From: a virus
IMG/VR virus record: IMGVR_UViG_3300027833_000163
Coordinates: 1-30,428 of that record
Strand: one strand, 5' to 3'
Length of the DNA: 30,428 nt
Positions 5,002-14,593 of the stretch are shown here, piece by piece; the first letter of the stretch is position 1, and every line of letters starts with the position of its first letter. A program made the translations under genes and the position numbers. The notes below the pieces were generated by a model. That model was not told where the DNA came from, did not search any database, and worked only from the letters and a program-made list of their open reading frames with translations.

Positions 5002-7019
5002 AACTACAAAGCATAGACTATAAAGATTGGATGATTAACCAAAAAAGAGTTCCTGATAAGGATTCTGAGGAGTACAAATCTTTTTATGCGTTTCATAAAG
5101 ACTTATGTATGAATGGGTGCATGATGGATGGTACATATATTAATCCATTCCTATATTGGCATTTAAATGCTTGGCATACAGAAGTTGATATTATAGATGA
5201 GTATGGTAGAATTAATCAAAAGTACGCTAATCCTTTATTAAGAGACAATGAGTGGTTAGTAACTAATGAAATAGATAGAGCACATAAAGAAAAGAAAGGA
5301 CTAGTAATACTAGGAATTAGACGTTTTGCTAAGTCTGTTATAGAAGCAAGTTACATTGCTCAAGGTGCAACTTTTGATGAGAACTCACAAAACATTATTG
5401 CAGGACTAAATGCTCCTGATATTAAACTTATTACAGATAAGATTGACAAAGGTTTAAACTTCTTACCTAAAGCCTGGAGATGGCAAAGAGTAGAAGACAA
5501 CTGGAAAAATCAAGTAACGTTAGGTATTAAAACTAGAGGTGGTGAAAGAATACCGTTTTCACAAATCCTTATACGTAACTTAGATGATGGTAACAACGAA
5601 GAAGCAATTGCAGGTACTAAGCCTAGAAGATTAATTATTGATGAGATAGGTAAAGGTAATTTTCTAAGAGGATTACAAGCAGCCATACCTGGATTTACAA
5701 CACCATTTGGTTGGGGTTGTAGCCCCATATTGACAGGGACAGGTGGAGACATGAAGAAGTTTATGGATGCAAAGTCTTTAATGTTTGACGTAGAAAACTT
5801 TAATTTTCTTACGTACAATAATTCAAAAGATGATAAGCGTATTCATGGATTATTTATTGGTCATGAATATAGAATGGAGGCTAAAGAAGATAGTTCACTT
5901 GGAGCGTTTTTAAACAAGCCAAAAAAATCACCTTTGCAAAAGATACCAATGATGGTGTCTAATAAGGAAAAGGCTGATAAGGTTACTAATGATAACTTAG
6001 AAAGATTAAAAAAGGCTGGAGATAGATTAGCTTACTTAAAAGAAAAAATGTACTACCCTCAAGAGGTAGATGACATATTCTTAAATGAAGATACAAACAT
6101 ATTTGATATAAGTTCAGCTAAGCGTCAAAAGAATAGATTATTAGAAAATGAAAGAACAGGTACGCCTGTTATACTATATGATGATGGTGAAGGTGTGAAG
6201 CATGAGTTTACAGACAATATGCCAATATCTAATTTTCCATTAAAAGCTACTGATTTAAAAGATGCTCCTATAGTTATATATGAATTTCCTATGGAAAATC
6301 CACCATATGGCCTATATGTTGCAGGTATTGATCCATATAGACAAGGTAAATCAGCATACAGTTCCTCATTAGGATCGGTATACATATATAAACGAATGCA
6401 TGCTATATCTGGTGATAAGTACCAAGATATGTTTGTAGCTAGTTATTGTGCAAGGCCTGATAAAAAAGAAACATGGGAAAACCAAGCTCGTTACTTGATT
6501 AAGTATTTTAATGCACGAGCCTTATGTGAAAATGATGAGATATCTTTTATAGATCATATGATTAGTAAAGGTGATGCTCAATATCTTGAAAGACAACCTA
6601 CTTGGCTAAAAGAAATAGTACCTACTACTACTGTAAGACGTGACTATGGTATACATAGATCATCAGAAAAGATTAGAGACTTTTTACACGGATGTCTTAA
6701 AAAGTATTCAGAAGAAATAATTCATTCTGAAACTAATGAAGATGATGAGGTTGTATCTGAAACAAAAGGTATGGCAAAAATACTTGATCCATTATTACTA
6801 GAAGAAATGATTCAGTATAATGAGACAGGTAACTTTGATAGAATTATTGCAGCTGAATTAGCAGTTGCATTAGCTATGAAGTTAGATCCCATCCTAGGTA
6901 AGGTGGGAGACAAAGAAGACGTTAGATTAACATCTATGTTTAATAAGAACAAAAAAAACAAGCTATTCACAGAGTCACGAGGACTCTTTAATAGAAAGAA
7001 AAACAAACTTTTTTCATAA
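4998..7019 (+). CDS. terL: Terminase large subunit, ATPase and nuclease (673 aa)
   Basis: Motor of genome packaging. The N-terminal ATPase shows a Walker A-like loop GIRRFAKS (106-113) and Walker B RRLIIDEIGKG (LIIDE at 212-216). A coupling-type segment SPILTGTGG follows at about 242-250. The C-terminal RNase H-like nuclease shows VAGIDPYRQGKS (D445), an acidic residue in ARALCENDE (E511), and NFDRIIA (D614), the expected three acidic positions. The protein acts at the portal of the procapsid, translocating and cutting concatemeric DNA. The start is fixed by an ATGA overlap with the upstream gene. The stop overlaps the portal start (TAATG), implying coupled translation. Odd: the Walker A has Ala where Gly normally precedes Lys. 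Family assignment is firm; belonging to the crAss-like clade is inferred from neighbours. Confidence 0.95.
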   Translation: MKLQSIDYKDWMINQKRVPDKDSEEYKSFYAFHKDLCMNGCMMDGTYINPFLYWHLNAWHTEVDIIDEYGRINQKYANPLLRDNEWLVTNEIDRAHKEKKGLVILGIRRFAKSVIEASYIAQGATFDENSQNIIAGLNAPDIKLITDKIDKGLNFLPKAWRWQRVEDNWKNQVTLGIKTRGGERIPFSQILIRNLDDGNNEEAIAGTKPRRLIIDEIGKGNFLRGLQAAIPGFTTPFGWGCSPILTGTGGDMKKFMDAKSLMFDVENFNFLTYNNSKDDKRIHGLFIGHEYRMEAKEDSSLGAFLNKPKKSPLQKIPMMVSNKEKADKVTNDNLERLKKAGDRLAYLKEKMYYPQEVDDIFLNEDTNIFDISSAKRQKNRLLENERTGTPVILYDDGEGVKHEFTDNMPISNFPLKATDLKDAPIVIYEFPMENPPYGLYVAGIDPYRQGKSAYSSSLGSVYIYKRMHAISGDKYQDMFVASYCARPDKKETWENQARYLIKYFNARALCENDEISFIDHMISKGDAQYLERQPTWLKEIVPTTTVRRDYGIHRSSEKIRDFLHGCLKKYSEEIIHSETNEDDEVVSETKGMAKILDPLLLEEMIQYNETGNFDRIIAAELAVALAMKLDPILGKVGDKEDVRLTSMFNKNKKNKLFTESRGLFNRKKNKLFS

Positions 7020-9604
7020 TGGCAATTATAAGATATACAAAAGAAGAAAACATTAGGTATGCTTACCTAAACATCTTTCCTGATCAGTTTAAAAGCGCAA
7101 AGCAGAAGCAAGATGATAGTTGGGTAAAGAATACAATGGATTATTTCTCAAATAAAGCATATGCTGAATATACAAGAAATAGAGAGACTTTTGTAAAGAA
7201 CTATGACTTAATGAAAGGTATATTAAGAAGAGAAGACTTCATGATAGACCAACCAGATGTTAAAAGCTTTACAGACATGCTACAAGAAGATTTAGAGCTT
7301 CCTTCTTACGTAAAGCATTATTCAATATTGACAACTCCTATAAATGAATTAGTAGGAGAAATATCTAAAAGACCAGACTCATTTAGAGTTAAAGCTTTTG
7401 ATGATGATAGTCAGGCACAAGAATTACAATTTAAAACAGATACGTTACAAGCTTACGTAATAGCGCAAGTTAAAGAGCAAGTATCTGCAAAGGCTGCTAT
7501 TGCTGGACAAGAATTAAGTTCAGAAGATCTTGAAAAGATAACGTTTGAGCAAGTTAAAGAACAACTTGATTCATACACATCAGTAGCTGAAAAATGGGCT
7601 AATCATACACTTACTTGTCAAAAGGCAGACTTTAATCTAAAAGAAAAAAGTGAAGATGCATTTAGAGATTTACTAATATCAGCAAGAGAGTTCTATCATA
7701 TATATGAGGACAATTCAAAAGTGGGATATAATGTAGAAGTTTGTAACCCAAAGAACACATGGTTTTTAACTACACCAGATAAAAAATATATATCAGATCC
7801 ATCAGGTAGAAATCAAGGAGCGTATGCTGCTGGTACTGTGGAAGTTATGGAAATATCAGAAATAATAGAAGCATTTCCAGATTTACAAAAAGATGAGATA
7901 GATCATTTAAGAAGTTCGTTGCAAGATTACGGACTTATAAATGTAAGAGAATCTAATCTAGGTAACTCAGATGTTAGTCCTGGTATAGATTCTATAAACT
8001 ACGATACTTATGATCCTTTAGTTTTACAGACACGTATGATTATTGAATCAGAAATGAAAGAGAATAATGATGGGTTGCAAGATTTCTTAGGGTTAACTAG
8101 TAATGTATCTTCATTTGGATATAAATATGTTGTCGTAAGAAGCTATTGGGTATCTAAAAAGAAAATAGGTAAGTTGATTTATATAGATGAAATGGACAAT
8201 GAGCAATCTGTATTAGTAGATGAAAGTTACAAATCAGGAGATATACCTACAGAAGAATCTTTAGAGTGGGGATGGATCAATCAATGGTACCAAGGAATTA
8301 AAATTGGACCAGACATTTATCATGTTAAACCTTATGATCTTTTAGATTACTGTCCAATTATAGGTACTACCTATGAAATAAAGAACACAGAGGCACGATC
8401 TCTAGTAGATCTAATGAAACCCTTCCAAGTTATTTATAATGTCTGTATGAATCAATTATACAAGCTTCTGGAAAAAGAAGTTGGTAAGGTTCAATTAATG
8501 TCATTACGACATATACCTGTTCCTAAAGATGGAGATGCACAAGATGCACTTGACATATGGGAAATGGAAGCTCGTGAGCGTGGTGTTGTATTTATTGATG
8601 ACAGTCCAGAGAATTTAAAAGCTCCTAGTTCATTTAATCAATTTACATCTTTAGATCTTACACGTACACAAGAGATACAATCTCGTTATAACTTAGCTCA
8701 ACAAATGAAAGTTGAATGCTGGGAACTTATAGGTATGTCTAGACAGCGTATGGGGTCTGTATCCGCATCAGAAACAGCTACAGGTACAAATACTGCTATG
8801 CAGCAGAGTTACTCTCAGACAGAGCCTCTATTCGTTGCACACGAGTATGTATTAGGTCAATTGTATCAAGGTATAATAGATGCTTCTTTATATACAGAAA
8901 GTACTAAACCTCAATCTACACTATCATATATAACAAATGAAGGTGAGTCTGCATTTGTACAAGTGAATGGAACAGAGTTAAAACTTAGAGATTTAAAAGT
9001 ATTCTTAACTAATAGACCAGAAGACACTCAAATGTTTAATGAACTTAGACAACTGTCTCAAGCTATTATACAAAACGGTGGCACATTATATGATGTAATT
9101 GAATTGTACAGCACTAAATCAATGAGAGAGATGAAAAAGACTTTCAAAGACCTTAGAGATAGACAAGTTGGACAACAAGAACAGCAAATGCAAATGCAAC
9201 AACAGCAACAAGAACAAGCTGGAAAAATTGCACAAGCTCAAATGCAACAGACTGAACAATTAGCTCAACAAGAAACAGCTAATGAGAATTATCAGAATGA
9301 ACTGGATCGTGTAAACAAAAAAGAGATTGCTATGATAAATGCAATGTCTAAAGAAGGTGGAGCATCATCTGATGCAGATAATAATGGAACCCCAGATGCA
9401 TTAGAAATAGAAAATCTAACAATGCAACAAAATAAAGCTGATAAAGATTACCAAACTAAAATGGCTGACATAAATTCAAAGAGTAGTTTAGCTCAACAAA
9501 AACTACAAATTGAAAGAGAGAAAATTAAATTGTCTCGTGACAATCAAGCAAATGATCTTGCAGTTGCTAAAATGAATGCAAAAGGAAGAGAAAAGAAAAA
9601 CTAA
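7019..9604 (+). CDS. Portal protein, crAss-like (861 aa)
   Basis: Follows terL with a one-base overlap (TAATG). The N-terminal and central region fits crAss-like portals, with segments such as PSYVKHYSILTTPINELVGE and RPDSFRVKAFDDD and a long alpha/beta clip and stem region. MKPFQVIYNVCMNQLYKLLE is the long stem-type helix. From about residue 716 the chain becomes glutamine-rich (QQEQQMQMQQQQQEQ) and then a long coiled coil to a basic end, suggesting the barrel or an internal extension into the capsid. Twelve copies would form the DNA gate at one vertex, contacting TerL during packaging and ring proteins afterwards. The length is larger than most portals (500-700 aa) but usual for crAss-like ones. 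Assignment by position and recall of the family pattern. Confidence 0.88.
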   Translation: MAIIRYTKEENIRYAYLNIFPDQFKSAKQKQDDSWVKNTMDYFSNKAYAEYTRNRETFVKNYDLMKGILRREDFMIDQPDVKSFTDMLQEDLELPSYVKHYSILTTPINELVGEISKRPDSFRVKAFDDDSQAQELQFKTDTLQAYVIAQVKEQVSAKAAIAGQELSSEDLEKITFEQVKEQLDSYTSVAEKWANHTLTCQKADFNLKEKSEDAFRDLLISAREFYHIYEDNSKVGYNVEVCNPKNTWFLTTPDKKYISDPSGRNQGAYAAGTVEVMEISEIIEAFPDLQKDEIDHLRSSLQDYGLINVRESNLGNSDVSPGIDSINYDTYDPLVLQTRMIIESEMKENNDGLQDFLGLTSNVSSFGYKYVVVRSYWVSKKKIGKLIYIDEMDNEQSVLVDESYKSGDIPTEESLEWGWINQWYQGIKIGPDIYHVKPYDLLDYCPIIGTTYEIKNTEARSLVDLMKPFQVIYNVCMNQLYKLLEKEVGKVQLMSLRHIPVPKDGDAQDALDIWEMEARERGVVFIDDSPENLKAPSSFNQFTSLDLTRTQEIQSRYNLAQQMKVECWELIGMSRQRMGSVSASETATGTNTAMQQSYSQTEPLFVAHEYVLGQLYQGIIDASLYTESTKPQSTLSYITNEGESAFVQVNGTELKLRDLKVFLTNRPEDTQMFNELRQLSQAIIQNGGTLYDVIELYSTKSMREMKKTFKDLRDRQVGQQEQQMQMQQQQQEQAGKIAQAQMQQTEQLAQQETANENYQNELDRVNKKEIAMINAMSKEGGASSDADNNGTPDALEIENLTMQQNKADKDYQTKMADINSKSSLAQQKLQIEREKIKLSRDNQANDLAVAKMNAKGREKKN

Positions 9605-9746
9605 CTAATTAAATTAGGAGAGGTAAAAATATTAATGCTATATTATTTAAAAAAGTTGTAGTAATGTGCAAATAATGTTTTGATATTAGATACTCTTCTC
9701 CTATTTTTACATATAGAAACCAAATAGTAATAAAATATAACTACAT
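9605..9746 (+). promoter_or_regulatory. Intergenic leader with interleaved inverted repeats
   Basis: No gene is visible. Two complementary pairs are interleaved: TAGGAGA (9615-9621) with TCTCCTA (9697-9703), and GTAAAAATA (9623-9631) with TATTTTTAC (9702-9710). The second arms overlap by two bases, so the pairs compete or, if trimmed, form a pseudoknot-like order. It lies just upstream of the scaffold-like gene and might tune its expression relative to portal. Confidence 0.35.
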
Positions 9747-11018
9747 ATGTCTGATAATTTAGATAACATAGGTAACTTCGGTATTGAAAATACTCTTGAC
9801 ACAGGTGCAGGAGACGCTCAATTACTTAATGACTTACTTTCCCCAGAAACAGCTTCAGGTGACCCTGATGATATTGAACCTATAATAAACGAAGTTGATT
9901 CTCCAAAAGAAGAAAACAGCGGAGTGAAAAAAGGAAAGGATATTATTCCACCTAAGAGTGTGGATGGTAAAACAGATGAAGAAAAGCAAACTGGAGAATC
10001 TCTAGTTGCTGACTTCTTAAGTGCTTCTGAGGATGATGAAGATGAGGAAGAGATTACTCCTAAAGAAGAAACAGAGGTAAAAGATACACCTGTTGATGAA
10101 GATGAAGAAGAAGATGAGGAACCTAAAGAGGAACCTCAATTTTCTGCTCTTGCAGGTGACTTGCTAGAGTTAGGAGTCTTTACAAAGAATGAGGATGATG
10201 AAGAAGTTTCAATCAACACTCCAGAAGAGTTCTTAGAAAGGTTTAATGCTGAAAAGAAAAAAGGTGCATCTGAATTAGTTCAAAATTTCATTGGTCAATT
10301 TGGAGAAGATTACCAAAATGCTTTTGAATCTATCTTTGTAAAAGGAGCTGATCCAAAAGAATACTTTGGAGCATACAACCAAGTTGTAGCATTTACTGAA
10401 ATGGATTTATCAAATGAAGTTAACCAAAAACAAGTAATGAGTCAAGCTCTTACTGATCAAGGTTTTGAAAAAGAAGACATAGGTAAAGAAATAGAAAGAT
10501 TACAAAATTACGGTGATTTAGAATCCGTAGCTGCTAGACATCATAAGGTGCTAGTTAAAAAGGAAGCTGCAAAGCTTCAACAATTAGATAGGGAAGCTGG
10601 AGAAATTCAACAACATAAAACTGAAATTAGAAATCAGTATGTTCAGAACGTTCAAACAATCCTTAACGACAAGTTAAAAGAAAAAGAGTTTGATGGGATT
10701 CCACTAAATTCTAATTTGGCAAACGAACTACAAGACTATTTATTAGTAGACAAGTGGAAAACTCCTGCTGGAGAAAATCTCACTGACTTCGATCGTGCTA
10801 TCTTAGATTTAAAAAGACCTGAGAATCATGAAATGAAAGTTAAATTAGGACTTTTACTTAAGGTATTAGAAAAAGATCCTACCTTATCTACAATACAAAG
10901 AACAGGGATTACTAAAAAATCCAATCAACTGTTTGGTCAAGTAGCTAGACAAGTGACTAAAAGCAAAGCTTTAAAGTCATCAGGTAAGAAATCTAAACCT
11001 AATTCATGGTTTATATAA
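9747..11018 (+). CDS. Scaffold-like acidic structural protein (423 aa)
   Basis: Lies between portal and major capsid genes, the classic place for a scaffold or capsid-assembly protein. Residues 1-135 are intrinsically disordered and very acidic (EDDEDEEEITPKEET, DEDEEEDEEPKEEPQ). The remainder is helical and highly charged, with coiled-coil stretches (EAAKLQQLDREAGEIQQHK), and ends with a basic tail (ARQVTKSKALKSSGKKSKP) that could bind capsid protein or DNA, as scaffold C-termini do. No protease or other enzyme motif seen. Function inferred from position, composition and charge pattern; it could alternatively be an internal cargo protein. The A-rich leader precedes ATG at 9747. Confidence 0.7.
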   Translation: MSDNLDNIGNFGIENTLDTGAGDAQLLNDLLSPETASGDPDDIEPIINEVDSPKEENSGVKKGKDIIPPKSVDGKTDEEKQTGESLVADFLSASEDDEDEEEITPKEETEVKDTPVDEDEEEDEEPKEEPQFSALAGDLLELGVFTKNEDDEEVSINTPEEFLERFNAEKKKGASELVQNFIGQFGEDYQNAFESIFVKGADPKEYFGAYNQVVAFTEMDLSNEVNQKQVMSQALTDQGFEKEDIGKEIERLQNYGDLESVAARHHKVLVKKEAAKLQQLDREAGEIQQHKTEIRNQYVQNVQTILNDKLKEKEFDGIPLNSNLANELQDYLLVDKWKTPAGENLTDFDRAILDLKRPENHEMKVKLGLLLKVLEKDPTLSTIQRTGITKKSNQLFGQVARQVTKSKALKSSGKKSKPNSWFI

Positions 11019-11049
11019 ATAGTAATTAATAACAAAAACGAATAAAAAA

Positions 11050-12615
11050 ATGGCAATTCAAACAATCCCAGGTTTAACTGGTTTTACTTATGCACGAGTA
11101 GCGTCTATGGACAAACGTGCTGTAGGTAAACTTACAGATTCAAACCACTTAGAGTCTTTTCACTCTTCAGAGCCTGCGGACTATGATAAAAAAATCATTA
11201 GTCTGTACACTCAATCATCATTGTATAGCAATGATTTCTTAGACATGATTAACAAGAGCACACCGTACTTCATTGATACGAACAGTGATGCTTGGAAATG
11301 GAACATCGCAGTTCCTTACAAATTTCCAAAGATTCTTGACATCCCAGCTTCCACCGCAGCAATCATTGCAGCTACTGGGAAATTAGGTATCGATGGTCAA
11401 GAATTTGAATTAATTTTAGATACTAATGAATTCTCTAAGAATGCAATTATATCTGTAGGAACACGTCAGTATGGACCACGTTTCTATGTAATTAAAGATC
11501 CTCAGCCTTGGAACGCTGGATTCATTTACAAATTTACATTAGTAAGTGACAACCCAACAGTAGATTTCGTAAACACTACATTCTTAGCAGTAGGTACTGA
11601 GTTAGAATTAGTTGATGCTGCTATTGGAGAATTTGATCAAGACTTATTAGGTCTTCCAAGATTAGGTGAGCAAATCACAATGTTTGAATCTTTAGGTTCT
11701 GCATATGGTTATGAGCACAAGATCACGGAATGGGCTGATGATAAAATGATGAGAGATACTTCTGGTAAGCCATTAGATATCTTAGTGTATGCTCCACAAA
11801 GACGTAATCAGTTACCATTAACTCGTAATGATGTTAAGTGGGAGCCGTTTATTGAGTTCTGGATGCGTAAGTCTATGTTAGAATTAAAGGTTAAGAGAAT
11901 GATCTGGGCTAAGCCTGGAACAGTTAAGACTAATGGTTCTAAGCAAGAATTAAAAAGAACTTCTGCTGGTGTATACCACAGAATGAGAAATAACGGAAAC
12001 TTAGTACAATACAACCGTGGAGAATTTTCAGCTAACTTGATTCGTTCAGTATTTGGAGATTTGTTCTACAGAAGAGTGGATGTAAAAGATCGTAGAGTTA
12101 AAATGTATACTAATGAGGCTGGATTCGATGTATTCCAACAAGCTCTTAAGAATGATGCATTAAATTCAGGTCTTACGTTCATGGCAGATTCTGGAAACAG
12201 ATATATGCAAGGTGAAGGACAGTCTATTACTTATAACTTTGCATTTGATGCAATGGTAACAAGAGAGACTGGACGTGTAGAACTTGTTCACTTAAGAGAG
12301 TTAGATTTACCACAAACTAACTTAGAATTTGGACAAAACAAAAAGTCTACTCCTACATTTATGGTGTTTGATGTATCTCCATCATCTGATGGATCAATGA
12401 TCAACAACATTCGTGAAGTACGTATGAAGGGTGCACCTTCTATGACTTGGGGTTATATTGATGGAACTCGTCATCACTTAGGATTTGCAAAATCTCAAGG
12501 TATGAGCTCTGCTAATAAATTCCCAGGATACGAACTATGGATGAAAGATCGTTGTGATGTATTCATTGAGGACTTATCTAGAACTGTATTGATCGAAGAG
12601 ATTCCACAATTCTAG
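11050..12615 (+). CDS. Major capsid protein, crAss-like HK97 fold (521 aa)
   Basis: Main shell protein. The length (about 500 aa) and several segments match the crAss-like capsid family: RELDLPQTNLEFGQ, FMVFDVSPSSDGSM followed by NNIREVRMKGAPSMTWGYID and RHHLGFAKSQGM, and the N-terminal FTYARVASMDKRAVGKLTD. Codon use is visibly more GC-ending (for example aac, ttc, cgt) than in neighbours, as expected for a very highly expressed late gene. No cleavage site or delta domain can be read with confidence. The gene ends in TAG, so amber is a stop here. It is followed by a strongly foldable 214-nt gap. Hundreds of copies would form the icosahedral head. Assignment is by family pattern and gene order. 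Confidence 0.92.
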   Translation: MAIQTIPGLTGFTYARVASMDKRAVGKLTDSNHLESFHSSEPADYDKKIISLYTQSSLYSNDFLDMINKSTPYFIDTNSDAWKWNIAVPYKFPKILDIPASTAAIIAATGKLGIDGQEFELILDTNEFSKNAIISVGTRQYGPRFYVIKDPQPWNAGFIYKFTLVSDNPTVDFVNTTFLAVGTELELVDAAIGEFDQDLLGLPRLGEQITMFESLGSAYGYEHKITEWADDKMMRDTSGKPLDILVYAPQRRNQLPLTRNDVKWEPFIEFWMRKSMLELKVKRMIWAKPGTVKTNGSKQELKRTSAGVYHRMRNNGNLVQYNRGEFSANLIRSVFGDLFYRRVDVKDRRVKMYTNEAGFDVFQQALKNDALNSGLTFMADSGNRYMQGEGQSITYNFAFDAMVTRETGRVELVHLRELDLPQTNLEFGQNKKSTPTFMVFDVSPSSDGSMINNIREVRMKGAPSMTWGYIDGTRHHLGFAKSQGMSSANKFPGYELWMKDRCDVFIEDLSRTVLIEEIPQF

Positions 12616-12628
12616 AAATAATAATAGT

Positions 12629-12791
12629 ACTTATCACGCTTTAACGGATTGAGGATTTCTCAGTCGAGCGTACCAAGATAAGTCATTTTTCCGAGAAGTG
12701 TCCCCTCGTCCCACACTGTCCCTCCTCAGAGGGGGCAACTTTCTCAACTGAGTACTGGATTAAGTTCCTATCTGTTCAATCAGAGTACTCA
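12629..12791 (+). ncRNA. Structured RNA element after the capsid gene
   Basis: Three consecutive foldable domains in a 214-nt gene-free gap that looks richer in G and C than its flanks. Domain 1: ACTTATC/GATAAGT (12629-12635/12677-12683), ACGCT/AGCGT, GATTGAG/CTCAGTC closing a GATTT loop, then a T5 run at 12686-12690. Domain 2: GAGAA/TTCTC (12693-12697/12741-12745) enclosing AGTGT/ACACT and CCCTC/GAGGG. Domain 3: TGAGTACT/AGTACTCA (12749-12756/12784-12791) with an inner GATT/AATC. CCCCTC at 12702-12707 could also pair with GAGGGG at 12729-12734, offering a second fold. Could be a terminator, an mRNA stabiliser for capsid transcripts, a regulator of downstream genes, or an RNA part of the particle. 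Confidence 0.6.
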
Positions 12792-12829
12792 ACAAGAATA
12801 AAATAAAACCAAAAATTAATAACTACATT

Positions 12830-13798
12830 ATGGGTAAATTAGGAAAGATCTCTACTATAAAGAGACAATATAACAGTTCGCAGTTGCAAACTATGGATAG
12901 TAATCTTGCTCAGCAAGGTATGACAAGAATTCCTGGAACAGGAGTTTTTAAATATCCTTACAAAGAGTTAGATGGTAAATATAGAACAGGGATAGATCCT
13001 GATGCTGGATATATCAAAAGAATTCAAGATCCAACTGAAAGAGAGTTAGAACTTGAGCGTGTAAATAATCTTAAAGATAAACTACAGGCTGCTTTGGGAG
13101 ATATTGATTTAGGACCAAGAGCTAAATTTTGGAACTATGGATTGTCCACTGGAACAAATGATGAATTGCACGTACAACCTGTTAAGTTGTTAGATGGAGA
13201 TAATTATTATGACTTAAACCTAACGATGCAAGAATTAGCATTTGCTTGGTTAAGAGTTCATCCAACTATTGCATCTTCTTACCAAGCTTGGGAAAGAGGA
13301 GAATTTCCTGCTGACACACAATTTTATGTTGTTAATGATGATATTGAAAATGCAATCGTTTATAAGAGAAAGCAATTAATCAATAAAGCTATTATCAAGT
13401 TTGATTCAATGAGTCCTGAGAAGAAGAAGAAAGTTGCAAGACTTCTAGGTCTTCCTGTATCAGATGATTCAAAAGAAGAAGTTGTTTACAATCAAGTAGA
13501 TAACATGTTAAAGCAGTCAGAAATGAAGACTGGTAACTTTAAAGGATTAAGTCCTGTAGAAGTATTTAGCAGATTTGCTGATATGCAAGAAAATTTACTC
13601 CATATTAAAGATTTAGTTAAACAAGCTATTCAACATTCTATCTATAGAGTTAAACCTAATGGAAGAATATTTGAAGGTGATTATGAGATAGCAAAAGAAG
13701 AAGATGATTTAATCAGATTCTTAGCTGATGAAGATAACCAAGATGAGTTATTAATATTAGAAGGAAAGTTAAAAGGTAAAAAGCTAGCTTCTATTTAA
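12830..13798 (+). CDS. Conserved crAss-like structural protein (322 aa)
   Basis: Follows the structured gap after the capsid gene. The N-terminus is basic and extended (MGKLGKISTIKRQYNSSQ). A segment of beta-turns (RIPGTGVFKYPYKELDGKYR) leads to a largely helical body (ERELELERVNNLKDKLQAAL, NKAIIKFDSMSPEKKKKVARL) and an acidic C-terminus. The position and size suggest a virion or head-assembly protein conserved in the capsid-to-connector interval of crAss-like phages. No enzymatic motif is visible. It may bind DNA or the portal through its lysine-rich helix, which is a guess. Confidence 0.75.
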   Translation: MGKLGKISTIKRQYNSSQLQTMDSNLAQQGMTRIPGTGVFKYPYKELDGKYRTGIDPDAGYIKRIQDPTERELELERVNNLKDKLQAALGDIDLGPRAKFWNYGLSTGTNDELHVQPVKLLDGDNYYDLNLTMQELAFAWLRVHPTIASSYQAWERGEFPADTQFYVVNDDIENAIVYKRKQLINKAIIKFDSMSPEKKKKVARLLGLPVSDDSKEEVVYNQVDNMLKQSEMKTGNFKGLSPVEVFSRFADMQENLLHIKDLVKQAIQHSIYRVKPNGRIFEGDYEIAKEEDDLIRFLADEDNQDELLILEGKLKGKKLASI

Positions 13799-13826
13799 GA
13801 GGCTAGTTTTATAAACATAATAATAT

Positions 13827-14558
13827 ATGATACCAGTAGATAGTTTATTGTACAAAATAGACCAAAAACTAAATAAACTATCAACTAACGAGCATCAACA
13901 AATTCAATTAGAAGACAAAATCTTAGCTTTGAATGAAGCTCAGATTAAGTTGATAAAACAAAAAGTTGATGGTTTTAGTGTTGCTAACCGATTAGGTTAT
14001 GATGCTTTTAAAAAAAGGTATGAAGATTTACAAAATTTAGTTATAGATTTTACTAATCAACCATTACCGTTAGTGGAAACTAACAAAGAATTACATCAAT
14101 GGGATGCTGACCTAACTGTACTAAAACCTAAATATATGTTTTATGTAGACAGTTATGTTTTAGCAAATAAAGGTAGATGTAAAGATCGTAAGATATGGAT
14201 TAACCAGGACTTAAGTAAGCACGGAGATTTATCTGTGTTACTTAATAATGATCACTACAAGCCAAGCTTTGAGTATCAAGAAACTTTAAACGCTATATCT
14301 TCTAACTCCATGAGTATATATACTGATGGTACATTTACTCCCAATGATATTTACATAATGTATATGAGATATCCTGTCTATATTAACAAGGTGGGTTATA
14401 TCATGATGGATGGTACACCATCAACTAATCAAAACTGTGAGCTTGAACTATATTTAGAAGATGAACTTCTAGATTTAACTGTTCAAAATCTTGCAATGTA
14501 CACAGAAAACAGTGCAGCCGTACAAAGCGCACAGTTTAGAATACAAACAAATGAATAA
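13827..14558 (+). CDS. Putative structural protein (243 aa)
   Basis: Starts 28 nt after the previous stop with an A/T-rich leader. Residues 1-45 form a coiled coil (NKLSTNEHQQIQLEDKILALNEAQIKLIKQK). The rest is mixed alpha/beta with many aromatic residues (PKYMFYVDSYVLANK, DIYIMYMRYPVYINKVGYI), and it ends in a helical region (CELELYLEDELLDLTVQNLAMYTEN). It resembles head-completion or adaptor-type proteins in layout, with an N-terminal helix and a beta-rich centre, but I do not recognise a family. Co-directional with and between two structural genes, so a virion role is the best inference. Confidence 0.72.
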   Translation: MIPVDSLLYKIDQKLNKLSTNEHQQIQLEDKILALNEAQIKLIKQKVDGFSVANRLGYDAFKKRYEDLQNLVIDFTNQPLPLVETNKELHQWDADLTVLKPKYMFYVDSYVLANKGRCKDRKIWINQDLSKHGDLSVLLNNDHYKPSFEYQETLNAISSNSMSIYTDGTFTPNDIYIMYMRYPVYINKVGYIMMDGTPSTNQNCELELYLEDELLDLTVQNLAMYTENSAAVQSAQFRIQTNE

Positions 14559-14593
14559 TAATAATAATTAATATTAACTTTAAATCATAAAAT

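Noticed and set aside
12616-12829. Self-cleaving ribozyme (hammerhead or twister) in the post-capsid element
   Set aside because: The conserved cores (such as CTGANGA with GAAA) are not present; only generic stems can be supported.
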